The notes below the pieces were generated by a model. That model was not told where the DNA came from. It worked only from the letters and a program-made list of their open reading frames with translations, and made no database searches. A DNA stretch of 64,000 nt from positions 186,001 through 250,000 of the forward strand of contig NZ_PDNW01000005.1 in NCBI RefSeq assembly GCF_002849655.1, written 5' to 3'. Position numbers and translations under genes: made by a program. This stretch comes from Pollutimonas subterranea (GTDB lineage: Bacteria; Pseudomonadota; Gammaproteobacteria; Burkholderiales; Burkholderiaceae_B). Below, in pieces: positions 27,206 through 36,302 of this stretch. Position 1 is the stretch's first letter; each line of letters opens with the position of its first letter.

Positions 27206-28384
27206 ATGCGCACCGCCCGCCGTTATCTAGCCAGCGAAATCTACCGCTCCAGCGCCGTGGTCCTGATGGCGCTGATCGGGCTATTCACTTTTTTCGCACT
27301 GATCGAAGAGCTGGACAATGTGGGCAGCAAATTTACCTTGCTGAACCTGTTCTACATGCAGGCCCTGGCGTTGCCGACCCGCTTGTACGATCTGCTTCCC
27401 ATTGGCTTGCTGATAGGCGCCATCCTGGCGCTCGCCGGCCTGGCGCAACGCAACGAACTCGTCATCCTGCGCGTCTCCGGCGTCAGCGGCATGAAGTTGC
27501 TGACCATGCTGTGGGTGGTCACCATACCCCTGGTCCTGGGCGCATTCCTGCTCTCTGAAGTGATCACGCCCGCAGCTGAAATAAAATCCAGCGAGGCCAG
27601 TCTTACCCTGCTGGGCAGATCCGGCGGTGGTCAACTGAACAGCGGCTATTGGTTCAAGGAATCCGATGCCGATGGCGGCACCCGCATCATCAACATTGCA
27701 CAACTGAAAGCCAATGGCGATGTCAGCGACGTCACCCTGTATGAATTCGACAAGGGACAGACCCTGGCCGCTTTTTCCAAGGCAAAGGAAGGCCGCTTCG
27801 TGGCCGGCACACTGGAACTGCGCGAAATCGCCCAGACCCGGATCGACGCCAGCTCAGTATCGGCCTTGGCCGACGCCACGAAACCGGATGCGCCATTGAC
27901 CCAGCTACAGGCACTGGACAGCCGTGTCCTACAAACCACGCTCACCCCCGAACGGCTCATTGCACGCATCCTGACCCCTGAACGCATGTCCATTTTCGAT
28001 TTGCTGGATTACATCGACTACCTGGAAAACAACCGGCTGCAGACAGAACGCCAAGTAGTCGCCCTGTGGCGCAAAGTAGCCTATCCGTTCACGCTGCTGG
28101 TAATGATTACCATCGCCGCGCCAATAGGCTTCATGCAAACCCGTCGGGGTGGTGTCGGCAGCAAGGTTTTCATCGGAATCCTGCTTGGGGTCGGCTTCTT
28201 CATGTTGAACCAGTTGGCGCTCAATGTCGGCATGCTGAGTAAATGGGCGCCGTGGGTTACCGCCCTGGTTCCGAACATTGGCGCGCTCGGCCTGGCGCTG
28301 GGCGCTCTTATCCTGATGGAAAACCAGCACAATGTACGCCGTTTCAACCAGACCCGCTGGCCATGGAGCAAGTCTCCCGCATGA
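27206..28384 (+). CDS. lptG: LPS export ABC transporter permease LptG
   Basis: A 392-residue permease of the LptB2FG complex that extracts lipopolysaccharide from the inner membrane. It has three N-terminal helices (about 15-37, 55-80, 100-122), a large periplasmic beta-jellyroll (125-290) and three C-terminal helices. The coupling segment is [22 protein letters not shown]. LptF/LptG family; LptG is favoured because the N-terminus is [20 protein letters not shown] neighbouring lptF is not present here. Stop overlaps apaH start. Confidence 0.9.
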   Translation: MRTARRYLASEIYRSSAVVLMALIGLFTFFALIEELDNVGSKFTLLNLFYMQALALPTRLYDLLPIGLLIGAILALAGLAQRNELVILRVSGVSGMKLLTMLWVVTIPLVLGAFLLSEVITPAAEIKSSEASLTLLGRSGGGQLNSGYWFKESDADGGTRIINIAQLKANGDVSDVTLYEFDKGQTLAAFSKAKEGRFVAGTLELREIAQTRIDASSVSALADATKPDAPLTQLQALDSRVLQTTLTPERLIARILTPERMSIFDLLDYIDYLENNRLQTERQVVALWRKVAYPFTLLVMITIAAPIGFMQTRRGGVGSKVFIGILLGVGFFMLNQLALNVGMLSKWAPWVTALVPNIGALGLALGALILMENQHNVRRFNQTRWPWSKSPA

Positions 28385-29235
28385 CAGTCCCCGCCATGAC
28401 CCCTCCCGAGCCCAGCATCTGGATGATCGGCGACCTGCAAGGCTGCTACCAGCCCTTGCGTGAACTGCTGAGTCATCCGGACATTCGCGCGGACCCGAAC
28501 GCAAGATTCTGGTTCGCCGGCGACCTGGTCAATCGGGGTCCCAACTCCCTGGCCACGCTGAAGACGGTCATGGCTTTGGGAGACCGTGCGGTTTCCGTAC
28601 TCGGCAATCACGATCTTCACGTGTTGGCCGTCGCCGCAGGCGTGCGCAAGCCTGGCAAATCCGACACCATCGACGACATCCTGGGCGCGCCTGACGCACA
28701 AGAGATGATCGACTGGCTAAGGCATTGCCCGCTTGCCCACTATGAGCAGAGGCACTTGCTGGTCCACGCCGGCGTGCTGCCCAAGTGGACCACCGAAAAA
28801 ACCCTTGAACTGGCCGGGGAAGTGGAACAGGCCTTGCGCGGACCGGACTGGAAGGCTAGGCTGGCCAAGATGTACGGCAACGAACCTACGCAGTGGAATG
28901 ACAATTTCCGCGGCAGCAAACGCCTTCGCGTCATCATCAACGCCATGACGCGCATGCGCATGTGCGACAAGAATGGCCACATGGAGTTCACCTTCAAGGG
29001 AGCTCCCATCAACAATGGCCAGCTGATGCCGTGGTTCGATGTGCCGAAGCGGGCCGCTACGCAGGACACCATCGTCTTTGGGCACTGGTCGACCTTGGGC
29101 TTGATGCTGCGGCCGGATGTCATTTGCCTGGATTCGGGCTGCGTCTGGGGCCGACAACTGACTGCCATGCGGCTGCAGGACCACAAAATCGTGCAAATCC
29201 CCTGCGATCAGTACCAAGAGCCGAAAGACCATTAG
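28381..29235 (+). CDS. apaH: Symmetrical bis(5'-nucleosyl)-tetraphosphatase
   Basis: A 284-residue metallophosphatase splitting Ap4A into two ADP. Metal-binding motifs: MIGDLQGCY (GDxxG), [13 protein letters not shown] (GDxVxRG), VLGNHDLH (GNHD), [11 protein letters not shown], and FGHWSTLGL. Length matches ApaH. ATG at 28381 overlaps the lptG stop (ATGA), implying coupled translation; an ATG five codons later at 28396 is the alternative. Converges on plsC. Confidence 0.95.
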   Translation: MTVPAMTPPEPSIWMIGDLQGCYQPLRELLSHPDIRADPNARFWFAGDLVNRGPNSLATLKTVMALGDRAVSVLGNHDLHVLAVAAGVRKPGKSDTIDDILGAPDAQEMIDWLRHCPLAHYEQRHLLVHAGVLPKWTTEKTLELAGEVEQALRGPDWKARLAKMYGNEPTQWNDNFRGSKRLRVIINAMTRMRMCDKNGHMEFTFKGAPINNGQLMPWFDVPKRAATQDTIVFGHWSTLGLMLRPDVICLDSGCVWGRQLTAMRLQDHKIVQIPCDQYQEPKDH

Positions 29236-29265
29236 GAACCGGGCGCAACGCCAAGCCGTTCAGCA

Positions 29266-30009
29266 CTAGCGCCGCACGATAGCCTGCCGGACCACGTGGT
29301 GAGCATGCGCCGCGACCTTGGCTCGGCCATGCTGTGCACAGTAATCGCTGCTCATCACGTCGAGAAATTCAAGTTCTACCGATACCCCGGTCGTGCCAAG
29401 CAAACGCCACATATTCTGGAGCAAGGTCTGCTCGCCGACGAAGGCCACATAGTCGCTGCGCCGGCCACGGTGAAAAAACCGCAAGGCGAGCGGCTGGATA
29501 TCCACGTTGACGCGTATCGCCGGGTCAAACAGGCTGGAATGAAAAGGCGCTACGTCGCAACCCGGGGATGTCGTACCCTCGGGAAACAGGCCGACTATTT
29601 CTCCGCGCTCGAAACGGGTTTTCATCTGCTGGCCTACTGCGCGCACGGCATGGCGATGGCCCCGCTCGATGAATACCGTGCCGGAACCGGCCACCAGCCA
29701 GCCAATGACAGGCCAATGCCTTATCTCGCTCTTGGCGATGAAGGAAACGGATCGAACGCTATCGATGATAAAAATGTCGAGCCACGAGACGTGATTGACC
29801 ACCCACAGTGCAGGTCCCCGGGATATGGGTTTTCCAGATACCTTGACCCGGACGCCGCAAAAAAACAACAAGATACGTGACCATCGAACCGTGATCGCCG
29901 ATCGCGCCGCCAGGCCGCAATAAGGAAAAAAAAGCGAAACCAGCATCAGCCCCAGCAACAGCCAGATGATAAGGAACACCGCTCGCGGCACAAATAACAA
30001 GACGGTCAA
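29266..30009 (-). CDS. 1-acylglycerol-3-phosphate acyltransferase-like (PlsC family)
   Basis: A 247-residue membrane acyltransferase with N-terminal hydrophobic stretch (about 3-30), the HX4D catalytic motif in NHVSWLD and the substrate motif FPEGTTSPG. Predicted to acylate lysophosphatidic acid or another lysolipid at the inner membrane; a lyso-ornithine-lipid acyltransferase is possible. The reading frame opens at a TTG (30009) with an AGAG-type site upstream; no in-frame ATG fits. It follows ruvX by 28 bp, so probably the same transcript. Confidence 0.88.
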   Translation of the reverse strand: MTVLLFVPRAVFLIIWLLLGLMLVSLFFPYCGLAARSAITVRWSRILLFFCGVRVKVSGKPISRGPALWVVNHVSWLDIFIIDSVRSVSFIAKSEIRHWPVIGWLVAGSGTVFIERGHRHAVRAVGQQMKTRFERGEIVGLFPEGTTSPGCDVAPFHSSLFDPAIRVNVDIQPLALRFFHRGRRSDYVAFVGEQTLLQNMWRLLGTTGVSVELEFLDVMSSDYCAQHGRAKVAAHAHHVVRQAIVRR

Positions 30010-30037
30010 ATCATTCTCTTTGGAGTCTCTCTGCCGA

Positions 30038-30442
30038 TTAGTTTGGCGGCGTCAATGCATCAAGATAGCGTTGCAGAATTACTGCGGCGGCAACGGCATC
30101 GTCAGGGGCATTCGTACCCAGCAGTTCTTGAGCTTCCACACTGGAGCCTCGCTCGTCAACGAGCTCCACTACCACCCCAAAGCGACCGTGCAGCTGGTTA
30201 GCGAAGCGTCGGCACCGCAGGGTGGCGTATTGCGCTTCGCCATTCAGGGCAAGAGGCAAGCCGACCACTACCCTGTCAGGCTGCCATGTTTGCAGCAATT
30301 GCGCGATCGCCGAGAATCGTTGCTCGCGCGTCACCGACCAGAGAATCTCCAGCGGACGCGCCTGGCGCGTCAATGTGTTGCCGATGGCAACGCCGATTTT
30401 TTTCGTCCCGTAGTCGAAAGCCAGCAATGTTTCTTCAGGCAT
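30038..30442 (-). CDS. ruvX: Holliday-junction resolvase-like / pre-16S rRNA nuclease YqgF
   Basis: A 134-residue RNase H-fold nuclease. Motifs: LLAFDYGTKKIGVAIGN with catalytic Asp, VVVGLPLALNGE, VELVDERGSSVEAQ and a final conserved Asp in DAVAAAVILQRYL. YqgF processes the 5' end of 16S rRNA in E. coli. ATG 30442 starts eight bases inside the yqgE end; the same frame is open up to 30790 but that part is only the shadow of yqgE. The yqgE-ruvX pair is conserved in proteobacteria. Confidence 0.95.
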   Translation of the reverse strand: MPEETLLAFDYGTKKIGVAIGNTLTRQARPLEILWSVTREQRFSAIAQLLQTWQPDRVVVGLPLALNGEAQYATLRCRRFANQLHGRFGVVVELVDERGSSVEAQELLGTNAPDDAVAAAVILQRYLDALTPPN

Positions 30443-31028
30443 GGCCCGCATCGCCCGCCAGCATGAGCGGATCGATACCCAACTGTGCCAAGGCGGCGCC
30501 ATAACGGCCTTCTGCGGGAGTATTGAACAGGATGTCGGTATTGGCCGCCACGTTAAGCCATGCGTTCTGCGACATTTCGCTTTCCAGCTGCCCCGCTCCC
30601 CATCCCGCGTAGCCCAGCGTGACCAGCAGCATGGCAGGTCCACGCCCATTGGCGACGTCCTGCAAGATGTCGCGCGAGGTGGTGAGGGCCACATCGCCCA
30701 ATTGAATGCTGGAGCTATAGCCACCGGCCGGCGCGTGCAGTACAAAGCCCCTGTCGGTCTGCACAGGGCCGCCGAAAAACACCGGCGCATCGACCACGGG
30801 CCCTATTTCGAGGGCGAGATCGAGCTCGATGCGCTTGAGCAAATCGCCCAGCGTGAGATCGGTCGGCCGATTGATGACCAGCCCCAACGCGCCATGTTCA
30901 GTGTGTTCGCAAACATAGATGACGGTATTGGACAGATTGCCTGCCACCTTGCCGGGCATCGCCACCAAGAGTTGCTGGGACAAGTCGGCGCTTGACTCGG
31001 CCTCCGGCCGATTGACTGTGGAAACCAT
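30435..31028 (-). CDS. YqgE/AlgH family protein
   Basis: A 197-residue UPF0301 protein: LVAMPGKVAGNLSNTVIYVCEHTEHGALGLVINRP, FFGGPVQTDRGFVLH and LVTLGYAGWGAGQLESEM are the family signatures (pattern summarised). Biochemical function unknown; AlgH was named from alginate regulation in Pseudomonas. ATG 31028 has AGGAGG eight bases upstream, so it is preferred over an earlier in-frame start at 31055. Overlaps ruvX by eight bases. Confidence 0.94.
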   Translation of the reverse strand: MVSTVNRPEAESSADLSQQLLVAMPGKVAGNLSNTVIYVCEHTEHGALGLVINRPTDLTLGDLLKRIELDLALEIGPVVDAPVFFGGPVQTDRGFVLHAPAGGYSSSIQLGDVALTTSRDILQDVANGRGPAMLLVTLGYAGWGAGQLESEMSQNAWLNVAANTDILFNTPAEGRYGAALAQLGIDPLMLAGDAGHA

Positions 31029-31078
31029 GACTCGCCCTCCTGCGTCAAAGTTCAAACCCTATATTGATCTTGACCGTA

Positions 31079-31243
31079 TCAGACCTCAATCAGTTCAAAA
31101 TCTTCCTTGCGAGCGCCGCATTCCGGGCAGACCCAGTTCGGAGGGACGTCTTCCCAAAGAGTACCCGGTGCGATTCCTTCTTCGGGAAGGCCCGCTTCCT
31201 CATCATAGATCCAACCGCAAATTAAACACATCCATGTACGCAT
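31079..31243 (-). CDS. Rubredoxin
   Basis: A 54-residue redox protein: MRTWMCLICGWIYDEEAG ... NWVCPECGARKEDFELIEV. The four iron ligands are C6 and C9 (CLIC) and C39 and C42 (CPEC), with the conserved GW-IYDE and PP-W segments, matching rubredoxins of about 54 residues. One Fe in a tetrathiolate site carries single electrons, for example to alkane hydroxylases or oxidoreductases; the partner here is unknown. It is divergent from the thiD-like gene, and 50 bp upstream of yqgE, possibly on the same transcript. Confidence 0.95.
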   Translation of the reverse strand: MRTWMCLICGWIYDEEAGLPEEGIAPGTLWEDVPPNWVCPECGARKEDFELIEV

Positions 31244-31369
31244 TTTTATTACTCGCTGTAAATTTCATCCCAAACCCGCGGAGTCGGGATGCTTCTATTA
31301 GAATGGGGTTAATGTTACTAAACCCAATAGCAACGCTGGGCATATTTCCCAAGCTGTTGCAGGAAACTT

Positions 31370-32185
31370 GTGAATATCAACGCTGTGCAAGCATCAATCC
31401 CACCGTTAGTGCTTATTTTCGGTCCTTTCGACCCCAGCGGCTCGAGTAGCCTGCCCGCCGACGCGGTTACCTGTGCGGCCCTGGGCTGCCATGCACTTAG
31501 TACACTGACGGCCCTGCTTGTACAGGATACCGCCAGCACCGAAGACATCCAGCCAGTGGCGGCGGAGCTGATAGACGACCAGGCTCGCTGCCTGCTCGAG
31601 GACATGACGGTCAATGCCATCAAGGTCGGGTCACTTTATACAACGGAATCAGTAAGCGCGCTTGCTCAAATAGCGGCAGATTATTCCCATGTACCGCTGG
31701 TTCTGCATCTCACCTCCTTTCCCGACGAAACGCTGATCACCGATTTTGACGCCGAGGATGTACAGCTTGCACTTTTCGAGCTGTTGTTGCCACAAACCGA
31801 CATTGTCGTTGTCGACCATAATCTACTGGCGCGCTGGCAGTCCCACGGAGCCCTTATGGGCACTGATGCCGACACGCCGGTCGAGGCGCTACTGCAGTTC
31901 GGTGCCAAGTGGGTATTGACCAGCGGTGCTCCTTTGCGTCCCGGCCAAGGCAGCTATCTGTTGCAAGGCCAGGACAAGCAAACCTTCAACTGGCCGTGGC
32001 AGGCACCCCCGACGCGGCTGAATGACGCCGACGGCCCGTTGGCCTGTGCCATTACGGCGCAACTGGCGCGCGGCCTCGATGTTCAAAAAGCCGTCGATAC
32101 CGCCCTGTCGCTGCCGGCCTCCCTCGTGTCCCGTTCTTTCCAGCCGGGCATGGGCCATCGCCTTATCAACCGATCCACACCATGA
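31370..32185 (+). CDS. ThiD-like phosphomethylpyrimidine kinase, divergent
   Basis: A 271-residue ribokinase-fold protein just upstream of thiE, so placed to supply HMP pyrophosphate for thiamine. Overall ThiD layout is clear: ALGCHALSTLTALLVQDTAS, AIKVGSLYTTESV, WVLTSGAPLRPGQ. Two signatures are altered. The usual GSDxSGGAGIQAD reads FGPFDPSGSSSLPAD, and the C-terminal GTGCT anion-hole/cysteine motif reads DADGPLACA, with Gly where the catalytic Cys is expected. It may have changed function or mechanism. Starts at GTG 31370 with AGGAAA nine bases upstream. Overlaps thiE by four bases. Confidence 0.78.
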   Translation: MNINAVQASIPPLVLIFGPFDPSGSSSLPADAVTCAALGCHALSTLTALLVQDTASTEDIQPVAAELIDDQARCLLEDMTVNAIKVGSLYTTESVSALAQIAADYSHVPLVLHLTSFPDETLITDFDAEDVQLALFELLLPQTDIVVVDHNLLARWQSHGALMGTDADTPVEALLQFGAKWVLTSGAPLRPGQGSYLLQGQDKQTFNWPWQAPPTRLNDADGPLACAITAQLARGLDVQKAVDTALSLPASLVSRSFQPGMGHRLINRSTP

Positions 32186-32832
32186 ACGCATTGCTACGTT
32201 TTCCCAAAGGACTATATGGTGTCACGCCCGAATGGGACGACACCGACAAGTTGCTGGATGCCATCAGCGCCGCCGCCCATGGCGGAATGGTAGCGTTGCA
32301 GTGGCGCCGCAAGACAATCGACCCCGATGCGGGCCTGGCGCAGGCGCGGCGGGTGGCGGAACATTGCCAAAAAGAGGGCCTGCTGTTCATTGTGAACGAT
32401 GACTGGCGCCTAGCGTCGCTGATCGACGCTGATGGCGTTCATCTCGGCCGTGAAGACGGCAGCGTTGCCCAGGCCCGTCTGGCCCTGGGTCCCGGCAAAA
32501 TCATAGGCTGTTCCTGCTATAACCAGCCCACGCTGGCGATCGAGGCGATCAAGGCCGATGTGGATTATGTTGCCTTCGGAGCCATGTTCGCGTCCAGTGT
32601 CAAGCCGGATGCCGTGCGCGCCACGCTCGACGATATCAGGCAAGCCCGGACAATCGTGGAAAGCAGCCAGACGGAGCCGCGTGTCGCGGTGGTCGCCATC
32701 GGGGGCATCACTGCCGATAACGCCCGCGAAGTCGTCGACGCCGGTGCCGACAGCATTGCCGTGATCAGCGGCCTGTTCGAAAGCGCCGATATTCGTGACA
32801 CCGCAGCCCGATGCTCGGCACTTTTCGCGTAA
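32182..32832 (+). CDS. thiE: Thiamine phosphate synthase
   Basis: A 216-residue TIM-barrel enzyme coupling HMP-PP and thiazole phosphate to thiamine phosphate. Motifs: GMVALQWRRKT, LLFIVNDDWRLASLIDADGVHLGREDG, IIGCSCYN, VDYVAFGAMFASSVKP and AIGGITADNA. The canonical Q-R/K pair and phosphate loop are present. ATG 32182 overlaps the thiD-like stop (ATGA), so the two are translated together. Confidence 0.95.
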   Translation: MNALLRFPKGLYGVTPEWDDTDKLLDAISAAAHGGMVALQWRRKTIDPDAGLAQARRVAEHCQKEGLLFIVNDDWRLASLIDADGVHLGREDGSVAQARLALGPGKIIGCSCYNQPTLAIEAIKADVDYVAFGAMFASSVKPDAVRATLDDIRQARTIVESSQTEPRVAVVAIGGITADNAREVVDAGADSIAVISGLFESADIRDTAARCSALFA

Positions 32833-32902
32833 AGCCACTGTTTTACCCCTGTTATGCTATGCCTGAACTTCCTTTATCTTTCCCGCTTTGAGTCTTAACA
32901 CC

Positions 32903-34180
32903 ATGTCTCGCAATACAGAACTATTTGAACGCGCCTGTCGAACCATTCCTGGTGGCGTAAATTCCCCCGTAAGAGCATTTCGCTCGGTCGGCGGATCGCC
33001 GCGGTTCATCACGCGCGCCCAAGGCCCTTATATGTGGGACGCTGAAGACACTCGCTATATCGATTACGTTGGTTCCTGGGGGCCTGCCATCCTCGGCCAT
33101 GCGCACCCCGAGGTCATCCGGGCCGTGCAGGAAGCCGCGGTCAATGGACTGTCCTTTGGCGCACCCACCGAAGCCGAGATCGAGATTGCCGAGGCTATCG
33201 CTGCGCGCCTGCCTTCCATCGAGAAAGTCAGGCTGGTCAGCTCCGGCACCGAAGCCACCATGTCGGCCATCCGATTGGCCCGAGGGGTAACCGGACGCTC
33301 CAAGATCATTAAATTCGAAGGCTGTTATCACGGCCACGCCGACAGCCTGCTGGTAAAGGCCGGCTCCGGCATGTTGACGTTCGGCAACCCGACCTCTGCA
33401 GGCGTGCCGCCCGAATTCATCAAGCACACCCTGGTGCTCGACTACAACAAACTGCAAGCCGTTGAAGCCGCATTCCAGGAATACGGATCTGAAATTGCCT
33501 GCATCATCGTCGAGCCGATCGCCGGCAACATGAATCTCATCAAGCCGGTACCGGGATTCCTGGAAGGCTTGCGATCACTGTGCACGCAGTACGGCGCACT
33601 GCTTATTTTCGACGAGGTAATGACGGGCTTCCGTGCCGGACCGCAAGGCGTACAAGGTTTGACGGGCGTCACGCCCGACATCACCACACTGGCCAAGGTC
33701 ATCGGCGGCGGCATGCCGGTCGGCGCCTTTGGCGGCCGTGCCGACATCATGGAGCACATCGCACCCATCGGCAACGTGTACCAGGCGGGCACGCTGTCGG
33801 GTAATCCGGTCGCTGTTGCCGCAGGACTGGTCACACTGAAGCTATTGGCCGAACCGGGATTCTACGAGCGCCTCGAGACGCAATCCGGAAAGCTCGCGAA
33901 CGGCCTGGCCGAACGCGCCAAGGCCGCCGGCATCACGATGTGCACGGACTACGTCGGCGGCATGTTCGGCCTTTACTTCCGCGACGCCGTTCCGACCACT
34001 TTCGACGAAGTGTCCACCTGCGACGTTGAGCTTTTCAAAAAGTTCTTCCACGCCATGTTGATCAAGGGCGTGTACTTTGCGCCGTCAGCCTACGAGGCAG
34101 GTTTCATTTCATCGGCTCATGACGATGACGTGATCCAGCAAACCCTGGATATCGCCGAAGAAGTGTTCACCAAGCTATAA
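32903..34180 (+). CDS. hemL: Glutamate-1-semialdehyde 2,1-aminomutase
   Basis: A 425-residue PLP enzyme making 5-aminolevulinate for haem from GSA (C5 pathway). Motifs: [62 protein letters not shown], and the PLP lysine K265 in [19 protein letters not shown] 32903 gives the normal N-terminus [11 protein letters not shown]; a TTG at 32888 in the same frame is less likely. Stands alone, with a strong hairpin after it. Confidence 0.97.
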   Translation: MSRNTELFERACRTIPGGVNSPVRAFRSVGGSPRFITRAQGPYMWDAEDTRYIDYVGSWGPAILGHAHPEVIRAVQEAAVNGLSFGAPTEAEIEIAEAIAARLPSIEKVRLVSSGTEATMSAIRLARGVTGRSKIIKFEGCYHGHADSLLVKAGSGMLTFGNPTSAGVPPEFIKHTLVLDYNKLQAVEAAFQEYGSEIACIIVEPIAGNMNLIKPVPGFLEGLRSLCTQYGALLIFDEVMTGFRAGPQGVQGLTGVTPDITTLAKVIGGGMPVGAFGGRADIMEHIAPIGNVYQAGTLSGNPVAVAAGLVTLKLLAEPGFYERLETQSGKLANGLAERAKAAGITMCTDYVGGMFGLYFRDAVPTTFDEVSTCDVELFKKFFHAMLIKGVYFAPSAYEAGFISSAHDDDVIQQTLDIAEEVFTKL

Positions 34181-34187
34181 ACATGCC

Positions 34188-34221
34188 GTCTGGCAGCGCG
34201 GACATCTCCGTGCTGCCAGAC
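34188..34221. terminator. Hairpin between convergent hemL and ridA
   Basis: GTCTGGCAGCGCGGA / TCCGTGCTGCCAGAC makes a 15-bp stem with one G-U type pair and a CATC tetraloop, 8 bases after hemL and 5 before the ridA stop. Only a weak T-run follows on either side; likely shared transcript end. Confidence 0.65.
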
Positions 34222-34225
34222 TTGG

Positions 34226-34639
34226 CTATGGCGCTGCGGCCGGGACCACAGCCGTCACTTCGATCTCCACCCGTGCGCGATCCTCGACCAGGTCGGCCAC
34301 TTCCACCGCCGTCATGGCCGGAAAGTGGCGTCCGATAATCTCGCGATAATGGCGGCCGACATCACGCAGCGCGGCCGTGTATTCCTGTTTGTCGCACACA
34401 TACCAGGTCATGCGCGTGATGTGCTCGGGGCCCGCCCCAGCTTCCTGGAGTATGGCCACGATATTCTTCAGCGCCTGGCCCACTTGCTCCGCAAAATCAT
34501 CGGTTTCAAATTCCTGCTGTCCATTCCAGCCGATCTGCCCTCCGACGAAGATCAGGCGGCTGCCTACACCCATTTCAGCCATGATGCCGTTCGCATAGCC
34601 GCGCGGCTCCAGCCACGTTGGCGGTTGCAAGGTGATCAT
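34226..34639 (-). CDS. RidA (YjgF/YER057c/UK114) family protein in the aminobenzoyl-CoA operon
   Basis: A 137-residue RidA-fold protein: GVGSRLIFVGGQIGWN, QVGQALKNIVAILQEAGAGPEHITRMTWYV and the conserved Arg/Glu end RARVEIEVTAVV. Trimeric RidA proteins hydrolyse reactive enamines/imines. Last gene of the leftward operon and overlapping the CoA ligase by four bases, so a job in clearing or hydrolysing an enamine made from 2-aminobenzoyl-CoA fits. That substrate is an inference. Clear ribosome-binding site is lacking; translation is probably coupled. Confidence 0.9.
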   Translation of the reverse strand: MITLQPPTWLEPRGYANGIMAEMGVGSRLIFVGGQIGWNGQQEFETDDFAEQVGQALKNIVAILQEAGAGPEHITRMTWYVCDKQEYTAALRDVGRHYREIIGRHFPAMTAVEVADLVEDRARVEIEVTAVVPAAAP

Positions 34640-36300
34640 TGAGTTTTCCTTTCTTTAATGGTTTTCTGACGCAGGACGAAGCGCTGCAGCTTTCCCGTTT
34701 CGGTACGAGGCAGGCTGTCGACAAACTCGATGGCGCGCGGATACTTATAGGGTGCGACAACGGCCTTGACATGGTCCTGCAACGCTTTGACCAGGGCCGG
34801 ACCTTCCTGCAACCCGGGCTTGAGCACCACGAACGCCTTCACGATACTGCCGCGCTCGGGGTCGGGCTGGCCGACCACACCGCATTCGGCCACGGCGTCG
34901 TGGAGCAACAGGGCTCCCTCGACTTCCGGTCCGGCGATGTTGTAGCCGGCCGAAACGATCATGTCGTCGTTGCGCGCCTGGTAATACAGATAACCATCCT
35001 CGTCCATCGCAAAGGTGTCGCCGGGCAAGTTCCAGCCCTGTTGCACGAACACAAGCTGGCGCTCATCGTCAAGATAACGGCATCCGGTTGGGCCCTTCAC
35101 GGCCAGCCTGCCCACTACGCCCGGTTCGACCGGCTGGAAATGCTCGTCGACAACCTGCGCCACGTAGCCCGGCACGACTTTGCCGATCGCACCACGGCGC
35201 ACGTCGCTTCCGGCACTCGATACGTAGACATGTATCATTTCCGTGCCGCCTATGCCGTCTATCATTTCGATGCCGGTCGCCTTCTTCCACAGCTGCCGTG
35301 TTGCATCGGGCAAGGCCTCGCCGGCCGACACTGAATTCTTCAGCGAAGAAAGATCGTACTTGTCGACCAGGGCGGACATTTGGCGATAGAAGGTCGGCGC
35401 GGTGAAGCTCATGGTGGCGCCGAAGTCCTGGATGGTGGCCAGCAACTCGTCGGGCGATAGCTTTTCGACCAAAACCGTAGACGCCCCCACCCTTAGCGGG
35501 AAGCACAACAGGCCACCCAGCCCGAACGTGAACGCCAGCGGCGGCGTGCCGCAAACGATGTCATCCGCGTTCATGCGCAGAGTATGGCGGGAAAAGGTGT
35601 CGCACATGGCCAGCACGTCACGATGAAAGTGCATGCAACCCTTGGGCTTTCCTGTGGTGCCGCTGGTGAATGCAATGAGGCACACATCGTCAATGGCGGT
35701 CTCGCACGCCTGGAACTCATCAGGCTTGGCCGCCGCCAGTTGGTCCAGGCTGTCGAGGCCGTCGTCATGAAAATAACGTACATGCGTCAGCTGCGGACAA
35801 AAGCTGGCGTGGTCCGGATCAAGGCAGTACTCGATCTCCGCCGAAAGCCGTTTATCGCACAGAACCGCTTGTATCTGTGCCTTGTCAATGATTTGCCGGA
35901 GTTCGAACGCTCTCAGCAACGGCATGGTGGGTACAGTCACCAGGCCCGCCTTGACAGCCGCAAGCCATGATGCGGCCATCATTACATTATTGGGTCCGCG
36001 CAACAGCACCCGGTTGCCGGGCTGCAACTGCATGTCCTGCACCAGGACGTGCGCAATCCGATTGACCAATTGCATCAATGCGCGATAGCTCATGGTTTGC
36101 TTGCCCGACGCGTCACGCCAGCGCAGCGCTATACGCTCGCCCAGGCCTTGCCGGACACGTTCATCGACCAGGGCAACCGCGCAGTTCAAACGCGAGGGAT
36201 AGACAAGATCTGGGTTGTCGTCCAACAGCAATTCGGGCCACTGCTCCAGGGGCGGCAGGTGGTCGCGCGCAAACGTGTCGATATGGGCCGATTTTTCCAT
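34636..36300 (-). CDS. Aryl-CoA ligase, probable 2-aminobenzoate--CoA ligase
   Basis: A 554-residue ANL-superfamily adenylate-forming enzyme of the benzoate-CoA ligase branch. Motifs: A3 loop FTSGTTGKPKGCMHFHRD, GIGGTEMIHVYVSS (A5), GDTFAMDEDGYLYYQARNDDMI (A7/A8) and the A10 lysine in PRTETGKLQRFVLR. Activates an aromatic acid to its CoA thioester. The neighbouring fused 2-aminobenzoyl-CoA monooxygenase/reductase points to anthranilate; benzoate or salicylate are alternatives. Gap to the hydratase gene is two bases. Confidence 0.9.
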   Translation of the reverse strand: MEKSAHIDTFARDHLPPLEQWPELLLDDNPDLVYPSRLNCAVALVDERVRQGLGERIALRWRDASGKQTMSYRALMQLVNRIAHVLVQDMQLQPGNRVLLRGPNNVMMAASWLAAVKAGLVTVPTMPLLRAFELRQIIDKAQIQAVLCDKRLSAEIEYCLDPDHASFCPQLTHVRYFHDDGLDSLDQLAAAKPDEFQACETAIDDVCLIAFTSGTTGKPKGCMHFHRDVLAMCDTFSRHTLRMNADDIVCGTPPLAFTFGLGGLLCFPLRVGASTVLVEKLSPDELLATIQDFGATMSFTAPTFYRQMSALVDKYDLSSLKNSVSAGEALPDATRQLWKKATGIEMIDGIGGTEMIHVYVSSAGSDVRRGAIGKVVPGYVAQVVDEHFQPVEPGVVGRLAVKGPTGCRYLDDERQLVFVQQGWNLPGDTFAMDEDGYLYYQARNDDMIVSAGYNIAGPEVEGALLLHDAVAECGVVGQPDPERGSIVKAFVVLKPGLQEGPALVKALQDHVKAVVAPYKYPRAIEFVDSLPRTETGKLQRFVLRQKTIKERKTQ

Positions 36301-36302
36301 TC

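Noticed and set aside
30443-30790. N-terminal extension of ruvX
   Set aside because: The extra codons lie wholly inside yqgE in another frame and match nothing in the family.
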